From: WTFY01 sp965214675
GTDB taxonomy: Bacteria > Pseudomonadota > Gammaproteobacteria > UBA4575
Direction: 5' to 3'
DNA: 64,000 nucleotides
Assembly (NCBI GenBank): GCA_965214675.1
Contig: OZ243969.1
Coordinates: 1,116,001 to 1,180,000 of the forward strand
The position numbers were made by a program, and so were the translations under genes. The notes below the pieces were generated by a model that did no database searches, was not told the origin of the DNA, and saw nothing but the letters and a program-made list of their open reading frames with translations. Below are positions 8,479 through 18,042 of this stretch, piece after piece (the first letter of the stretch is position 1; every line of letters starts with the position of its first letter).

Positions 8479-10383
8479 CTAGTCTTCGGAGTGGTTCGTG
8501 ATCTCGATGATCATCCGGTTCAGTCGATGTACGAAAGCCGCCGGGTCTTCGAGTTGCCCGCCCTCGGCAAGAATGGCCTGATCAAGCAGGATCTTTGCCC
8601 AGTCTTCAAACCGGTCTTCGGCTTGTTCATCCTCCATTCTCCTGACCAGAGTATGCGCAGGGTTGATTTCCAACACAGGCTTGGTCGCCGGTAATTCATG
8701 CCCGGCCTGCTTCATCAGGTGCTGCATGTAGAGCGCCATGTCGTGCTCGTTCAGCACGATGCATGCAGGTGAAGTGGTCAAGCGCAGAGAAACCCGCACG
8801 GCCTCCACCTTGTCCTGCAATACCTTGCCGATGCGCTCGACCAGCTTTTCTGCTTCTTTTTCCTTTTTCTTTTGTGCTTCCTTGTCTTCTTCTCCACTGA
8901 TCTCGCCCAGGTCGAGTTCACCTTTAGCGATGGAAGCGAAGGATTTTTCCTGGTACTCATTCAGATGGCTCATCAGCCATTCGTCGACCCGGTCTGAAAG
9001 CAATAACACTTCAATGCCCTTGTCACTAAAAATCTCCAGGTGCGGACTGCTCTTGGCCGCAGCATGGCTGTCCGCAGTGATGTAGTAGATTTTGTCCTGC
9101 TCCGGTTTCATACGGGCAATGTATTCGTCCAGGGAGACGTGCTGAACCTCGCTGTCATTATTCGTGGTAGCAAATCTCAACAGCCCGGCAATTTTTTCCC
9201 GGTTGGCAAAATCTTCACCCGGACCCTCTTTCAGAACCTTGCCAAACACCGACCAGAACTCCTGGTATTTGTCTGTCTCGTTGGCAGCCATGTTCTCAAG
9301 CAAGCCCAGGATCTTCTTGACCGAGCCCGAGCGGATGTTATCGATGATCTTGTTGCTTTGCAGGATTTCACGCGAAATATTCAGCGGCAAATCATTTGAA
9401 TCGATAATGCCCCGGATGAAGCGTAAATACCGTGGCAACAGTTTTTCGGCATCATCCATGATGAATACCCTTTGCACATAGAGTTTTACGCCGTGTGCGG
9501 GGTTGGGTTCAAACAGGTCGAAAGGTGCCTGCTTCGGGATATATAAAAGTGAAATATATTCTGTTTTGCCCTCAACGCGATTGTGGGACCACACCAGGGG
9601 CTCTGCAAAATCATGGCTGACGTGTTTGTAGAATTCCGTGTATTCCTCGTCACTGATTTCGCTTTTCGGGCGCGCCCATAGTGCAGATGCCTTGTTCACC
9701 GTTTCCCACTTTGCCGTAACCTCGCCCTTATCGTTCAGTTCCCTCATTTCAATAGGCAGGGGGACGTGATCCGAGTACTTTGTAATGATGGAGCGAAGGC
9801 GCCAGCTGTTGAGCAACTCCTCCTCATCCTTTTTCAGATGCAGGACAACTTCAGTTCCACGCTTGGCCTTTTTTGCCTGTTCCAGGGTGTATGAGCCGGC
9901 ACCCCGGGACTCCCAGCGAACCGCCTGATCATCCGGCAGACCGGCCTTGAGGGTCGTCAGGGTGACTTTATCTGCAACAATGAAGGCAGAATAAAAGCCG
10001 ACTCCAAACTGGCCGATCAGGTGTGAATCCTTGCTTTGATCCCCGGTGAGCTGGTCAAGAAACTCGCGGGTCCCTGATCGGGCAATGGTGCCGATATTGC
10101 CAACCACTTCATCACGGCCCATGCCGATACCGTTGTCACGTACCGTGACCGTATGCGCATCCGTGTCAAACTCGATCTGGATCTTGAGATCCGGGTCCTT
10201 GCTCAGCAGGGTATCATCAGACACGGCCTCAAAGCGCAGCCTGTCGCATGCATCGGAGGCATTGGAAACCAGCTCTCGCAAAAATATCTCCTTGTTCGAA
10301 TAAAGAGAATGAATCATTAAATGCAAAAGTTGCGTGACTTCGGTTTCGAACTGCAGGGTCTCTTTTTTGGTTTTTGTGCTCAT
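8479..10383 (-). CDS. htpG: molecular chaperone HtpG (Hsp90)
   Basis: 634 residues, normal for bacterial Hsp90. The N-terminal GHKL ATPase domain shows LRELVSNASDACDRLR, DNGIGM and IGQFGVGFYSAF, the ATP-binding motifs of the family. The middle domain has FEPNPAHGVKLYVQRVFI and DSNDLPLNISREILQ, and the C terminus carries the dimerisation region. It is a cytosolic chaperone acting on late-folding clients. No sigma-32 promoter was recognised immediately upstream; a small gene ends 30 bases before the start, so it may be cotranscribed with it. Confidence 0.98.
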   Translation of the reverse strand: MSTKTKKETLQFETEVTQLLHLMIHSLYSNKEIFLRELVSNASDACDRLRFEAVSDDTLLSKDPDLKIQIEFDTDAHTVTVRDNGIGMGRDEVVGNIGTIARSGTREFLDQLTGDQSKDSHLIGQFGVGFYSAFIVADKVTLTTLKAGLPDDQAVRWESRGAGSYTLEQAKKAKRGTEVVLHLKKDEEELLNSWRLRSIITKYSDHVPLPIEMRELNDKGEVTAKWETVNKASALWARPKSEISDEEYTEFYKHVSHDFAEPLVWSHNRVEGKTEYISLLYIPKQAPFDLFEPNPAHGVKLYVQRVFIMDDAEKLLPRYLRFIRGIIDSNDLPLNISREILQSNKIIDNIRSGSVKKILGLLENMAANETDKYQEFWSVFGKVLKEGPGEDFANREKIAGLLRFATTNNDSEVQHVSLDEYIARMKPEQDKIYYITADSHAAAKSSPHLEIFSDKGIEVLLLSDRVDEWLMSHLNEYQEKSFASIAKGELDLGEISGEEDKEAQKKKEKEAEKLVERIGKVLQDKVEAVRVSLRLTTSPACIVLNEHDMALYMQHLMKQAGHELPATKPVLEINPAHTLVRRMEDEQAEDRFEDWAKILLDQAILAEGGQLEDPAAFVHRLNRMIIEITNHSED

Positions 10384-10413
10384 CTTGTCTCTTGGGTTTT
10401 CAGTATCAAAGGG

Positions 10414-10620
10414 CTACCGGTTGATATCGCCATCCACTTGCAGGGACAACGCTGTATCCGGAGCGTGATCGCCATAGTCGGTCAGGTCGTGCAGACACAC
10501 TTTCAGGCGCAGCTTGCTGACGTCAGGGTTTCTTGCAAGATGCCCGACAATCGCCTCATCAGCGCGGACTCCAAATGTCTTGAGCAGTGCACGAATGTCT
10601 TTTCTGCTGTTGTCTTCCAT
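10414..10620 (-). CDS. small conserved hypothetical protein (possibly DUF6494-like)
   Basis: 68 residues. It begins MEDNSRKDIRALLKTFGV, an amphipathic N-terminal segment resembling the start of DUF6494 proteins, and continues with a beta-rich acidic stretch. A GGAGGGA ribosome-binding site lies 5 bases before the ATG, which supports translation. No signal peptide, membrane segment or cysteine pair of note. It sits between a glutamine amidotransferase gene and htpG on the same strand. The family assignment is from memory of the N-terminal pattern and is weak; function unknown. Confidence 0.6.
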   Translation of the reverse strand: MEDNSRKDIRALLKTFGVRADEAIVGHLARNPDVSKLRLKVCLHDLTDYGDHAPDTALSLQVDGDINR

Positions 10621-10652
10621 TGCTTCCCTCCGTTAACGGTGCATAAAGTAGT

Positions 10653-11351
10653 TTATAGGGTCATTTTCCGAGAAATAAAGGCCATCAGAAAATCTTTCAG
10701 TATCTTTTGAGCCCGGCGGAATCTTTCACAATCGGCCAGCATTTCCTCCAGCCCCTGAATATAGGGACCCGATTTGCCGGGATCACCACATGCCTGGTAG
10801 ATGGCCTGCACATGGCTGGGCAGCATCTCAAGATGGAACTGCAGGGCGATTGCATGGTTTTCATAGACAAAGGCCTGGTTTTCACAGCCCTCGCTGGAGA
10901 TAAAATGGCTGGCACCTGCGGGAATCGAAAAGGTATCTCCATGCCAGTGCAGGGCCTCGAAGCTTTCTGGCAAACCCTGTGCACAGCTGCCGGGTTCCCG
11001 CGTGCGCTGTACCGGATACCAGCCAATTTCCTCGTGTGTGTTTTTGCTGACGCTGCCCCCCAGGACCTCGGCAAGCAGTTGCGCCCCGAGACATACACCC
11101 AGTACAGGGATTTGTCGGCGCAGGGCGGCTTCAATGAATTCCTTCTCCTGTGCCAACCACGGGTAACGGTCGACGTCATGCACGCCCATCGGTCCACCCA
11201 TGATGACCAATGCGTCGATGTCGTGCACCAGGGGCATTGGCTGGTCGTGATACAGGCACGTGTTTGAAAGACGATGCCCCTCGGCGACAAAAACATGCTC
11301 CATGCTCCCCAGGCCCTCGAAAGGCACGTGTTTCAGGTAATGGATGTGCAT
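10653..11351 (-). CDS. type 1 glutamine amidotransferase (GuaA-like GATase domain protein)
   Basis: 232 residues consisting of a class I GATase fold only. The catalytic nucleophile is C87 in GVCLGAQ, with the His-Glu pair H173/E175 in QFHLEM, and MGGPMGVHD provides the oxyanion region. Such stand-alone domains release ammonia from glutamine or act on gamma-glutamyl compounds; they are often labelled GMP synthase-like without a synthetase partner. None lies nearby here. The substrate is unknown. It follows ogt on the same strand by 32 bases. Confidence 0.85.
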   Translation of the reverse strand: MHIHYLKHVPFEGLGSMEHVFVAEGHRLSNTCLYHDQPMPLVHDIDALVIMGGPMGVHDVDRYPWLAQEKEFIEAALRRQIPVLGVCLGAQLLAEVLGGSVSKNTHEEIGWYPVQRTREPGSCAQGLPESFEALHWHGDTFSIPAGASHFISSEGCENQAFVYENHAIALQFHLEMLPSHVQAIYQACGDPGKSGPYIQGLEEMLADCERFRRAQKILKDFLMAFISRKMTL

Positions 11352-11383
11352 GGCCTGAGTGCTGCTGTAGGCAGTGGTCCCTT

Positions 11384-11860
11384 TCAGTGTCCGTGCAGGA
11401 TGTTTTGTTCGTGATCAAGCAGCCATTGTTTGCGGCGCACCAGGCTGCCGTCCTCGTCGCCCATGAACCCGCCCAGGCCGTTTGCAGCCACCACACGATG
11501 ACAGGGAACAATCAGCAGCAGGTTATTGCGCCGGCAGGCATTTCCCACTGCGCGGGGGCCGGATTTTATCTTTCGGGCAATCTCTCCATAGGTCTGCGTT
11601 GCACCAAACGGTATTTTTGTGATCTGGTCCCAGACACGCACCTGATAGTCCGTCGCACCCGGAAACAAAAACGGGAGATCAAACTGCTGCAGACGGCCGC
11701 CAAACCAGGCCTTGAGCTGTTTTTGAACGTCCCGGGCAAAAGGTTCTTTTCCTGCGAAAGCCCGTGCTTTGGTAGCCCGCACGGCCACCACGTAACCGCC
11801 TTCATATTCAACAACGAGGTTCCCGATCGGCGAACTTGTGATGATTTTGTTCATTGGCAT
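11384..11860 (-). CDS. ogt: methylated-DNA--protein-cysteine S-methyltransferase
   Basis: 158 residues. It removes alkyl groups from O6-alkylguanine in DNA by irreversible transfer to its own cysteine. The active-site motif is IVPCHRV with Cys120, preceded by GNACRRNN, and followed by GGFMGDEDG. The helix-turn-helix region FGATQTYGEIA is present. Size and lack of an N-terminal AraC-like domain point to Ogt-type rather than Ada. It precedes the GATase gene and may share its transcript. Confidence 0.93.
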   Translation of the reverse strand: MPMNKIITSSPIGNLVVEYEGGYVVAVRATKARAFAGKEPFARDVQKQLKAWFGGRLQQFDLPFLFPGATDYQVRVWDQITKIPFGATQTYGEIARKIKSGPRAVGNACRRNNLLLIVPCHRVVAANGLGGFMGDEDGSLVRRKQWLLDHEQNILHGH

Positions 11861-12043
11861 GACTGATTTTACCCGTGTCTTGGACAGGCAGCGTCATTAT
11901 TTCAGGAACACGAAAGCGAGAAGGCACAAACCTCAATGACGTGGATGCAGGAATCGGTCAGGTGAATTCGCGTGATGGCACACCCGTGCCTGTATTGTTC
12001 CTGCAGGGGGCAGGACGACGAAGGTCCTTCCCGGAGCGATGCT

Positions 12044-12388
12044 CTAAATCTTTTCCTTGATTCGTGCAGCCTTACCGGTTCTTCCACGCAGGTAGTACAG
12101 CTTGGCACGCCTCACCTTGCCCTTGCGTTTCACCTTGATGCCGGCAATCAGGGGGCTGTGTGTCTGAAAGGTACGCTCAACGCCTTCACCGTGAGAGACT
12201 TTCCTGACCGTAAAAGCCGAGTTGATTCCACGGTTGCGTTTGGCAATCACGACCCCTTCAAAGGCCTGCAAACGCTCCCGGTTACCTTCCCTTACCTTGA
12301 CCTGTATCACGACGGTATCTCCGGGATTGAATTCCGGAATGTCTGTTTTAAGCTGTTGCTGGTTCAGCTCTTCGATGATGTTGGTCAT
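12044..12388 (-). CDS. rplS: 50S ribosomal protein L19
   Basis: 114 residues with the L19 core: PGDTVVIQVKVREGNRERLQ, then FEGVVIAKRNRG, and the RAKLYYLRGRTGKAARIKE tail. It binds 23S rRNA near the 30S-50S interface. It is the last gene of the ffh-rpsP-rimM-trmD-rplS operon, starting 20 bases after trmD, an order conserved across gammaproteobacteria. Confidence 0.98.
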   Translation of the reverse strand: MTNIIEELNQQQLKTDIPEFNPGDTVVIQVKVREGNRERLQAFEGVVIAKRNRGINSAFTVRKVSHGEGVERTFQTHSPLIAGIKVKRKGKVRRAKLYYLRGRTGKAARIKEKI

Positions 12389-12408
12389 GGCTATCTCTCA
12401 CCTTGAAT

Positions 12409-13149
12409 TCACTGATTCTTCTGCTCTTGCAGGTACTCCTCAAGCAGGTCATTTTGCTCCTCGCTGAGTTCCAGCTTGGCAAACAAGTCGGGTCTGCGCA
12501 GGTAGGTCCGTCCCAGCGCCTGCTTTTTCCGCCAGCGCTCGATGGCCTGATGATCCCCTTGAAGCAGCACTTCCGGGACCTCACGGCTATCAACGATCCC
12601 CGGGCGCGTATAATGCGGGCAATCGAGCATCCCGTCAACAAAGGAATCCTGTCGGGCCGATTCCTCGTGTCCGAGTGCCCCGGGAACATGCCGGATCAGG
12701 GCATCGACCAGCAGCATGGCAGGCAGCTCCCCTCCACTGACAACAAAATTGCCAACGGCAAGCTCTTCATCGGTCTCCGCCTCAATGAGCCTTTCATCAA
12801 TGCCCTCATAGCGGCCTGCCACCAGCACAAGATTATTATAGTCTCGCAAGCGGGAGACATCTTCGTGCCCGAATAGCTTGCCTTGTGCGGACAAGCACAC
12901 CACGCGGCTGTTCGGCTCTTGATCACGCGCCTTGTGGATTGCTTTCTGCAGCGGCGCATAGCACATCACCATGCCAGGACCGCCTCCGTAAGGCCGGTCA
13001 TCGACATGGCCGTGGAGGTCCGTTGAGAATTCTCTCGGGTTCAAGGTATGCAGTTCGACCAGGCCGCTCTCGAGCGCTCGGCCGATGACACCATAACGGG
13101 CCAGGTTCAGCACCATTTCTGGAAACAGCGTGATAATCTGAATACGCAT
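12409..13149 (-). CDS. trmD: tRNA (guanine-N1)-methyltransferase
   Basis: Methylates G37 of tRNAs with SAM, preventing frameshifting. From the ATG at 13149 (MRIQIITLFPEM) it has 246 residues. The trefoil-knot SAM site is seen in LVAGRYEGIDER and VGNFVVSGGELPA, with DDRPYGGGPGM upstream and HYTRP downstream. A TTG at 13164 overlaps the rimM stop as TTGA and could give a five-residue extension, but the ATG start matches the family. Central gene of the ribosomal/tRNA-modification operon. Confidence 0.96.
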   Translation of the reverse strand: MRIQIITLFPEMVLNLARYGVIGRALESGLVELHTLNPREFSTDLHGHVDDRPYGGGPGMVMCYAPLQKAIHKARDQEPNSRVVCLSAQGKLFGHEDVSRLRDYNNLVLVAGRYEGIDERLIEAETDEELAVGNFVVSGGELPAMLLVDALIRHVPGALGHEESARQDSFVDGMLDCPHYTRPGIVDSREVPEVLLQGDHQAIERWRKKQALGRTYLRRPDLFAKLELSEEQNDLLEEYLQEQKNQ

Positions 13150-13160
13150 GATCACTGCGA

Positions 13161-13679
13161 TCAACTGAAGTCGAGTTGCCAGTCTACCGTCATCAGCTTG
13201 CTCTCAAGGTCGACTTCTCTCACAACCTCTCCTGGAAGGTAAGGGATCAGAACCTCGGCCTCGTCTGCACTGCCCTTGACGACAAGCACGTCATTCGCAC
13301 CGGTTTCCACGAGGCGTTCGATTTTCCCCAGCACTTGTCCCGTCACGGTCTTCACATCCAGCCCGACAAGCTGGTACCAGTAATATTCACCTGCAGGCAA
13401 TTCCGGCAGTTGCGCACTCGATACCCAGATCTCGGCGTGCCTGAGGGCTTGTGCATCCGTGCGCGTGTCAATCCCTGCCAGATGCACAACCACTCCACGA
13501 CCGTGCACTTTGCCCTGGTCCACCTGATGTGAGCTTTCGCTAGGGCCCTGGCGCAGGTCCCACGCGGCATATTCCAGAATTTGCTCTTTGGGGCGACAGA
13601 AAGAATGAATCTTGAGCCAGCCTTTTATTCCGAAGGCTCCCTGCACATAGCCGACATGGATGCCTGGATGCTGACCCAA
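13161..13679 (-). CDS. rimM: 16S rRNA processing protein RimM
   Basis: 172 residues. It assists late 30S assembly by acting on the head domain near S19. The N-terminal domain has VGYVQGAFGIKGWLKIHSF and the C-terminal PRC-barrel half contains EYYWYQLVGLDV and ANDVLVVKG, both diagnostic. It lies 24 bases after rpsP, with its stop codon abutting or overlapping trmD, in keeping with a coupled operon. Confidence 0.96.
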   Translation of the reverse strand: MGQHPGIHVGYVQGAFGIKGWLKIHSFCRPKEQILEYAAWDLRQGPSESSHQVDQGKVHGRGVVVHLAGIDTRTDAQALRHAEIWVSSAQLPELPAGEYYWYQLVGLDVKTVTGQVLGKIERLVETGANDVLVVKGSADEAEVLIPYLPGEVVREVDLESKLMTVDWQLDFS

Positions 13680-13703
13680 ATTCCCGAAGGGATGCGATTT
13701 TTG

Positions 13704-13955
13704 CTACGCCGCCTGTTTGCGGTGTTGCTTGACCAGACCGGCAACGCGTTCCGACGGCTGTGCTCCATGCCCCAGCCAGTGTTCATAGCGCTCGTCCTCA
13801 ATGTGAAAGTTGACCTCCTGGCCTTTGGCAACCGGATTGAAATAACCGATACGTTCGATATACCCACTGTCCCTGCGCTTGCGGGAATCCGTTACCACAA
13901 TGTTGTAAAAAGGGCGTTTTTTAGCTCCCCCACGGGACAGTCGAATCGTTACCAT
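13704..13955 (-). CDS. rpsP: 30S ribosomal protein S16
   Basis: 83 residues starting MVTIRLSRGGAKKRPFYNIV, the S16 hallmark, followed by DSRKRRDSGYIERIGYFNP and a basic C terminus. It is required for stable assembly of the 30S body. Gene order (after ffh, before rimM) is the standard one. A 239-base gap separates it from ffh, so it may have its own promoter. Confidence 0.98.
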   Translation of the reverse strand: MVTIRLSRGGAKKRPFYNIVVTDSRKRRDSGYIERIGYFNPVAKGQEVNFHIEDERYEHWLGHGAQPSERVAGLVKQHRKQAA

Positions 13956-14194
13956 AAAATTTTCCAGCCAGTGTCTGAATCACGCGTAATCATGTCGGAC
14001 CGTGCATTGTACGCAATTTAGCCTGAAATAAAAGCCAAAAAGGGCGCAGCACAACAGAATTTGCAGCAGAAATGAAACGCTCCGGGTCGGGTTGGCATAC
14101 CAGACTCGACTGTATGCAGCCATCCACGGTGCGTGACAGCCAATGCAGGCAGATTAAACGGCTCGACACACCTCGACATGAATGCGCGAACGGC

Positions 14195-15550
14195 CTAATG
14201 AGGAGGGGGCATCTTGCCCTGCATGGACTGCATCATCCTTTGCAGCCCTCCCTTTCTGGACGCTTTTTTCATCATTTTCTTCATCTGCAAATGCTGTTTC
14301 AGCAAGCGGTTCACATCCTGTACCCGCGTGCCTGAACCTGCTGCTATCCTTCGCTTTCGAGCATTCTTGATCACATCGGGAAAGCGCCGCTCATGCGGAG
14401 TCATCGAAGAGATGATTGCAATCATTCGCGGTAACATGCGCTCATCCCCCAGTGCGTTGGCATTCTTGGGCAAACCTGCAGTGCCGGGAATCTTGTCCAC
14501 CAGGCCTGCCAGACCCCCCATGTTCATCATTTGCTCAAGCTGATTTTTCAAGTCGACCAGATCAAATCCCCTGCCCTTTTTGATTTTGCGGGCCAGTTTT
14601 TGTGCCTGTGCCTTGTCGACTTCGTGCTCGACCTTTTCCACCAGGCTGACAACATCGCCCATGCCCAGGATACGCGAGGCGATGCGCTCCGGGTGAAACG
14701 GCTCCAGTGCCGTCACTTTCTCCCCGGTACCGATGAACTTGATCGGCTTGCCCGTGATTTCACGAACGGACAAGGCGGCACCTCCGCGTGCATCACCATC
14801 GGCCTTTGTGAGAACAACGCCGGTGAGGGGCAGGGTGTCATTGAAGGCCTGGGCCGAGACCGCGGCATCCTGACCACTCATGCTGTCGACCACGAACAGG
14901 GTTTCCGCGGGTTGTGCAGCCGCATGCAGGGCACTGATTTCCTGCATCATGTCCTCGTCGACATGCAAGCGGCCCGCCGTATCGATCAGCAAGACATCCT
15001 TGAATTGCTTGCGGGCGTGGTCCACGGCCCGCTTTGCGATGTCGACCGGGTTTTCCGAGGACTCACTCTGGATGAACTCGGCACCGACCTGCTGGGCCAG
15101 TGTCCTTAACTGATCAATTGCTGCCGGGCGGTATACGTCACAACTGGTAACCGCCACACTCTTTTTCTGCTGTTCACTCAGCCAGCGTGAAAGTTTTGCC
15201 ACACTGGTGGTCTTGCCAGAGCCCTGCAGGCCGGCCACCAGGATCACTACCGGAGGCTGTGCCGCCAGCGTCAGTCCCTCGTTGGCATCACCCATGAGAT
15301 GCACCAGTTCATCATGGACGATCTTGATAAAAGACTGGCCCGGTGAAAGACTCTGCAAAACCTCTTCTCCAAGCCCCTTTTGCTTGACCCGGTCTACAAA
15401 TTCCCGTACCACGGGCAAGGCAACATCTGCTTCGAGCAGGGCCATACGCACTTCGCGCAAGGTGCTCTCGATATTCTCCTCGGTAAGGCGCGCCTGTCCG
15501 CGCAGTTTTTTTACCGTCCCGGAAAGTCTGCCGGTTAAATTCTCAAACAT
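14195..15550 (-). CDS. ffh: signal recognition particle protein Ffh
   Basis: 451 residues in the N-G-M arrangement. The GTPase G domain has the P-loop GLQGSGKTTS near residue 107, the insertion-box region, DTAGRLHVD and TKADGDARGG. The methionine-rich M domain near the end (MMNMGG, MKKMMKK, MMQSMQGKM) binds 4.5S RNA and signal sequences. It targets nascent membrane proteins to FtsY and SecYEG. First gene of the ffh-rpsP-rimM-trmD-rplS group, divergent from the CcsA-like gene. Confidence 0.98.
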   Translation of the reverse strand: MFENLTGRLSGTVKKLRGQARLTEENIESTLREVRMALLEADVALPVVREFVDRVKQKGLGEEVLQSLSPGQSFIKIVHDELVHLMGDANEGLTLAAQPPVVILVAGLQGSGKTTSVAKLSRWLSEQQKKSVAVTSCDVYRPAAIDQLRTLAQQVGAEFIQSESSENPVDIAKRAVDHARKQFKDVLLIDTAGRLHVDEDMMQEISALHAAAQPAETLFVVDSMSGQDAAVSAQAFNDTLPLTGVVLTKADGDARGGAALSVREITGKPIKFIGTGEKVTALEPFHPERIASRILGMGDVVSLVEKVEHEVDKAQAQKLARKIKKGRGFDLVDLKNQLEQMMNMGGLAGLVDKIPGTAGLPKNANALGDERMLPRMIAIISSMTPHERRFPDVIKNARKRRIAAGSGTRVQDVNRLLKQHLQMKKMMKKASRKGGLQRMMQSMQGKMPPPH

Positions 15551-15818
15551 GAGCGTCTATGTACACTGGGTGATGTGGAAAATCTGCCGTATCCGTGGGC
15601 CTGCGCACAGTATAGTGGAAACCGGCGCACGGACATGCCCCGGAAGGGCCCGCACGCAAAGGCCTTGGTGGATTGGTGATATCATGCCTGTGAATCTTAT
15701 TAAAATCTGGCCTGACCTGCTGCACTTTGTATACTTGTCCATGGGATGATCATCAAGACTTTTATTCTGGAAGGTATATGAAAAAACCACCCCAGTCCCG
15801 CCCCTACCTTTCCCGGCC

Positions 15819-16646
15819 ATGCCAGGCGTACTGAAATTCGCGGCCATTGCACTCTACGCCCTGACTTTCGTGGTGATCCTGTGGCGTACGCACAACCTGG
15901 ATGAAAACAGGCGAGACAGCAACCGCAGCCTGATGCTGGCTGCCTGGGGGGCAGCATGCCTTGCGCATGCCACGTACCTCTATCCGCACACCTTTACAGC
16001 CCAGGGTCTCAACCTCACGTTCTATAATGTCGTATCCATTTTGTTTTTTATTGTGGCTGCCCTGATTCTGGTACTGGCCACGGCCCGCAAGGGGGAGCTC
16101 CTCGGTCTGCTCGTATTGCCCCTTGTGATGGTCAGCATTGCATTGACGATCTACAAGCCGGAAGTTGCCGCCTCCACCGTCAATCTGCATGGTCTGCAGC
16201 TGCACATCCTCACCTCGCTATTTGCCTTCAGCGTTTTGGTCATTTCCGCCTTGCAGTCCATATTATTGTTCTCGCAGGACCGTCACCTGCGCAGACATCA
16301 ACTGGGTGGAATGACGCGGGCCCTGCCGCCCCTGCACGATACAGAGAAGTTCCTGTTCCAGACCATCGCTGTCGGCTTCATCCTTCTGAGCGCAGCGCTG
16401 ATCACCGGATTTCTTTTCCTCGAAGACATGTTTGAGCAACATGTCGCACACAAGACCATATTATCGGTTCTGGCATGGCTGATCTTCGCCCTGCTGCTTT
16501 GGGGCCGCTGGCAGTTTGGATGGCGCGGGTCCATTGCCATGCGCTGGACCTTGGGTGGCTTCGGGTTCTTGCTCCTCGCCTACCTGGGCAGCAAGTTTGT
16601 GCAGGAATTGATCCTACACCGGGGGATTTTTGTACCGGTTACTTGA
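15819..16646 (+). CDS. CcsA/YpjD-type inner membrane protein (cytochrome c assembly family)
   Basis: 275 residues with about eight hydrophobic spans (for example around residues 8-20, 66-84 and 130-150). The family features LHILTSLFAFSVL and a histidine-bearing C-terminal half fit the cytochrome c assembly (CcsA/CcmF-like) membrane domain, and its position divergent from ffh is where YpjD-like genes occur in many gammaproteobacteria. Its actual role is not established; it need not be a haem lyase. It is followed by a CNNM/CorC-type gene 60 bases on, and may be cotranscribed. Confidence 0.82.
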   Translation: MPGVLKFAAIALYALTFVVILWRTHNLDENRRDSNRSLMLAAWGAACLAHATYLYPHTFTAQGLNLTFYNVVSILFFIVAALILVLATARKGELLGLLVLPLVMVSIALTIYKPEVAASTVNLHGLQLHILTSLFAFSVLVISALQSILLFSQDRHLRRHQLGGMTRALPPLHDTEKFLFQTIAVGFILLSAALITGFLFLEDMFEQHVAHKTILSVLAWLIFALLLWGRWQFGWRGSIAMRWTLGGFGFLLLAYLGSKFVQELILHRGIFVPVT

Positions 16647-16706
16647 CAATACCAGCAGTACAGCCGTTAATGTAAGCATCAGTATCAGTGGAGGGTCGCG
16701 TAGACC

Positions 16707-17984
16707 TTGGACGACTATTCGATAGGCACACTGTTTTTAGTGTTGTTTATTTTATTTATCCTCTCGGCATTTTTCTCAGGCTCGGAAACCGCACTGATGG
16801 CGCTGGATCGCTATCGCCTGCGTCACATGGCCCGCACTGGAAAGCGGGGTGCAAAACAAGCTCAACAACTGCTTGAAAACCCGGATCGCCTCATTGGCCT
16901 GATCCTGCTAGGTAACAATGTGGTCAACATCCTGATCGCACAGCTGTCTGCCTACATCGGCTACCGCCTGCATGGGGATATTGGAATTGCGGTAGCCACT
17001 TTTATCCTGATCTTCGTCATTCTGATATTTGCTGAACTCACTCCGAAAACCGTTGCAGCACTGCATGCTGAAAAAGTCGCACTGCCTGCTGCCATGGTGT
17101 ACGTGCCATTGCTTGCCATGACCTACCCCTTTGTCTGGACAGTGAACCTGTTTGCCAATTCCTTGCTGCGACTGTTCGGGATCGATGTCAAAAACAATCC
17201 CCTCAACTCACTGAGCCATGAAGAATTACGCACCGTGGTGGATGATGAACACACCTCCCTGTCCAGCGAACACCAGCAGATGCTGTTAGGGGTTCTTGAT
17301 CTGGAAAAGATCACGGTTGAAGACATCATGATCCCCAAAAACGAGATTGTCGCACTCGATCTGGAAGATGACTGGGAAGATGTCGTCTCGCAGCTGAAAA
17401 ATATCTCCTACACACGAATCCCCATTTGCCGCGGCAACATCGACAATGTCGTCGGCTTTTTGCATGTGCGCAAATTGCTGATCAAAATCATCCACAAGGA
17501 GATCGAACTCGAAGATCTGAGCCAGGCTCTGCGCGAGCCCTACTTCATCCCGGAAGGGACCAACCTGAAAAAACTCCTGTTTGAGTTGCAGGACAAGAAA
17601 AGGCGCTTCAGCCTCGTCGTGGATGAATTCGGCGACATCCAGGGGCTGGTCACCCTGGAAGACCTGCTTGAGGAAATTGTCGGCGAGTTTACCAATGACC
17701 CGGCCACCTATGACGTCGAGATTCACCCCCAGCAGGATGGCACCTTTTTCGTGGACGGCGGCACACACATCCGCGATGTCAACAAGGCACTCAATGTAAA
17801 ACTGCATGAGCATGGCCCGAAAACCATCAATGGCCTGATTCTGGAGCAGATGGAATCCATACCGGAACCGGGTACCACGGTACTGATCGACGGCTATCCG
17901 ATCGAAGTCGTGCGCATTCACAAGAACGCCGTTCGCACTGCCAAGATCAGTCCGCAACTGCGCAAGCATCAAGAAGCCGTCTAG
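16707..17984 (+). CDS. CNNM-domain/CBS-domain membrane protein (CorB/YfjD, HlyC/CorC family)
   Basis: 425 residues. An N-terminal CNNM (DUF21) membrane domain includes FSGSETALMALD and GNNVVNILIAQL with three to four membrane spans. Two CBS domains follow (MIPKNEIVALD, then the LVVDEFGDIQGLVTLEDLLEEIVGE region split over about residues 305-330), and a C-terminal CorC_HlyC domain. Members are linked to magnesium or cobalt efflux. The start is a TTG at 16707, with a GGAGGG about 12 bases upstream, a rather long spacing, so the exact start is uncertain. It precedes radA. Confidence 0.88.
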   Translation: MDDYSIGTLFLVLFILFILSAFFSGSETALMALDRYRLRHMARTGKRGAKQAQQLLENPDRLIGLILLGNNVVNILIAQLSAYIGYRLHGDIGIAVATFILIFVILIFAELTPKTVAALHAEKVALPAAMVYVPLLAMTYPFVWTVNLFANSLLRLFGIDVKNNPLNSLSHEELRTVVDDEHTSLSSEHQQMLLGVLDLEKITVEDIMIPKNEIVALDLEDDWEDVVSQLKNISYTRIPICRGNIDNVVGFLHVRKLLIKIIHKEIELEDLSQALREPYFIPEGTNLKKLLFELQDKKRRFSLVVDEFGDIQGLVTLEDLLEEIVGEFTNDPATYDVEIHPQQDGTFFVDGGTHIRDVNKALNVKLHEHGPKTINGLILEQMESIPEPGTTVLIDGYPIEVVRIHKNAVRTAKISPQLRKHQEAV

Positions 17985-18042
17985 CCCCGGATTCCTGTTG
18001 TACAGCCCAAAGATGCATCCGCCTCTCGGGTACAATACTCAA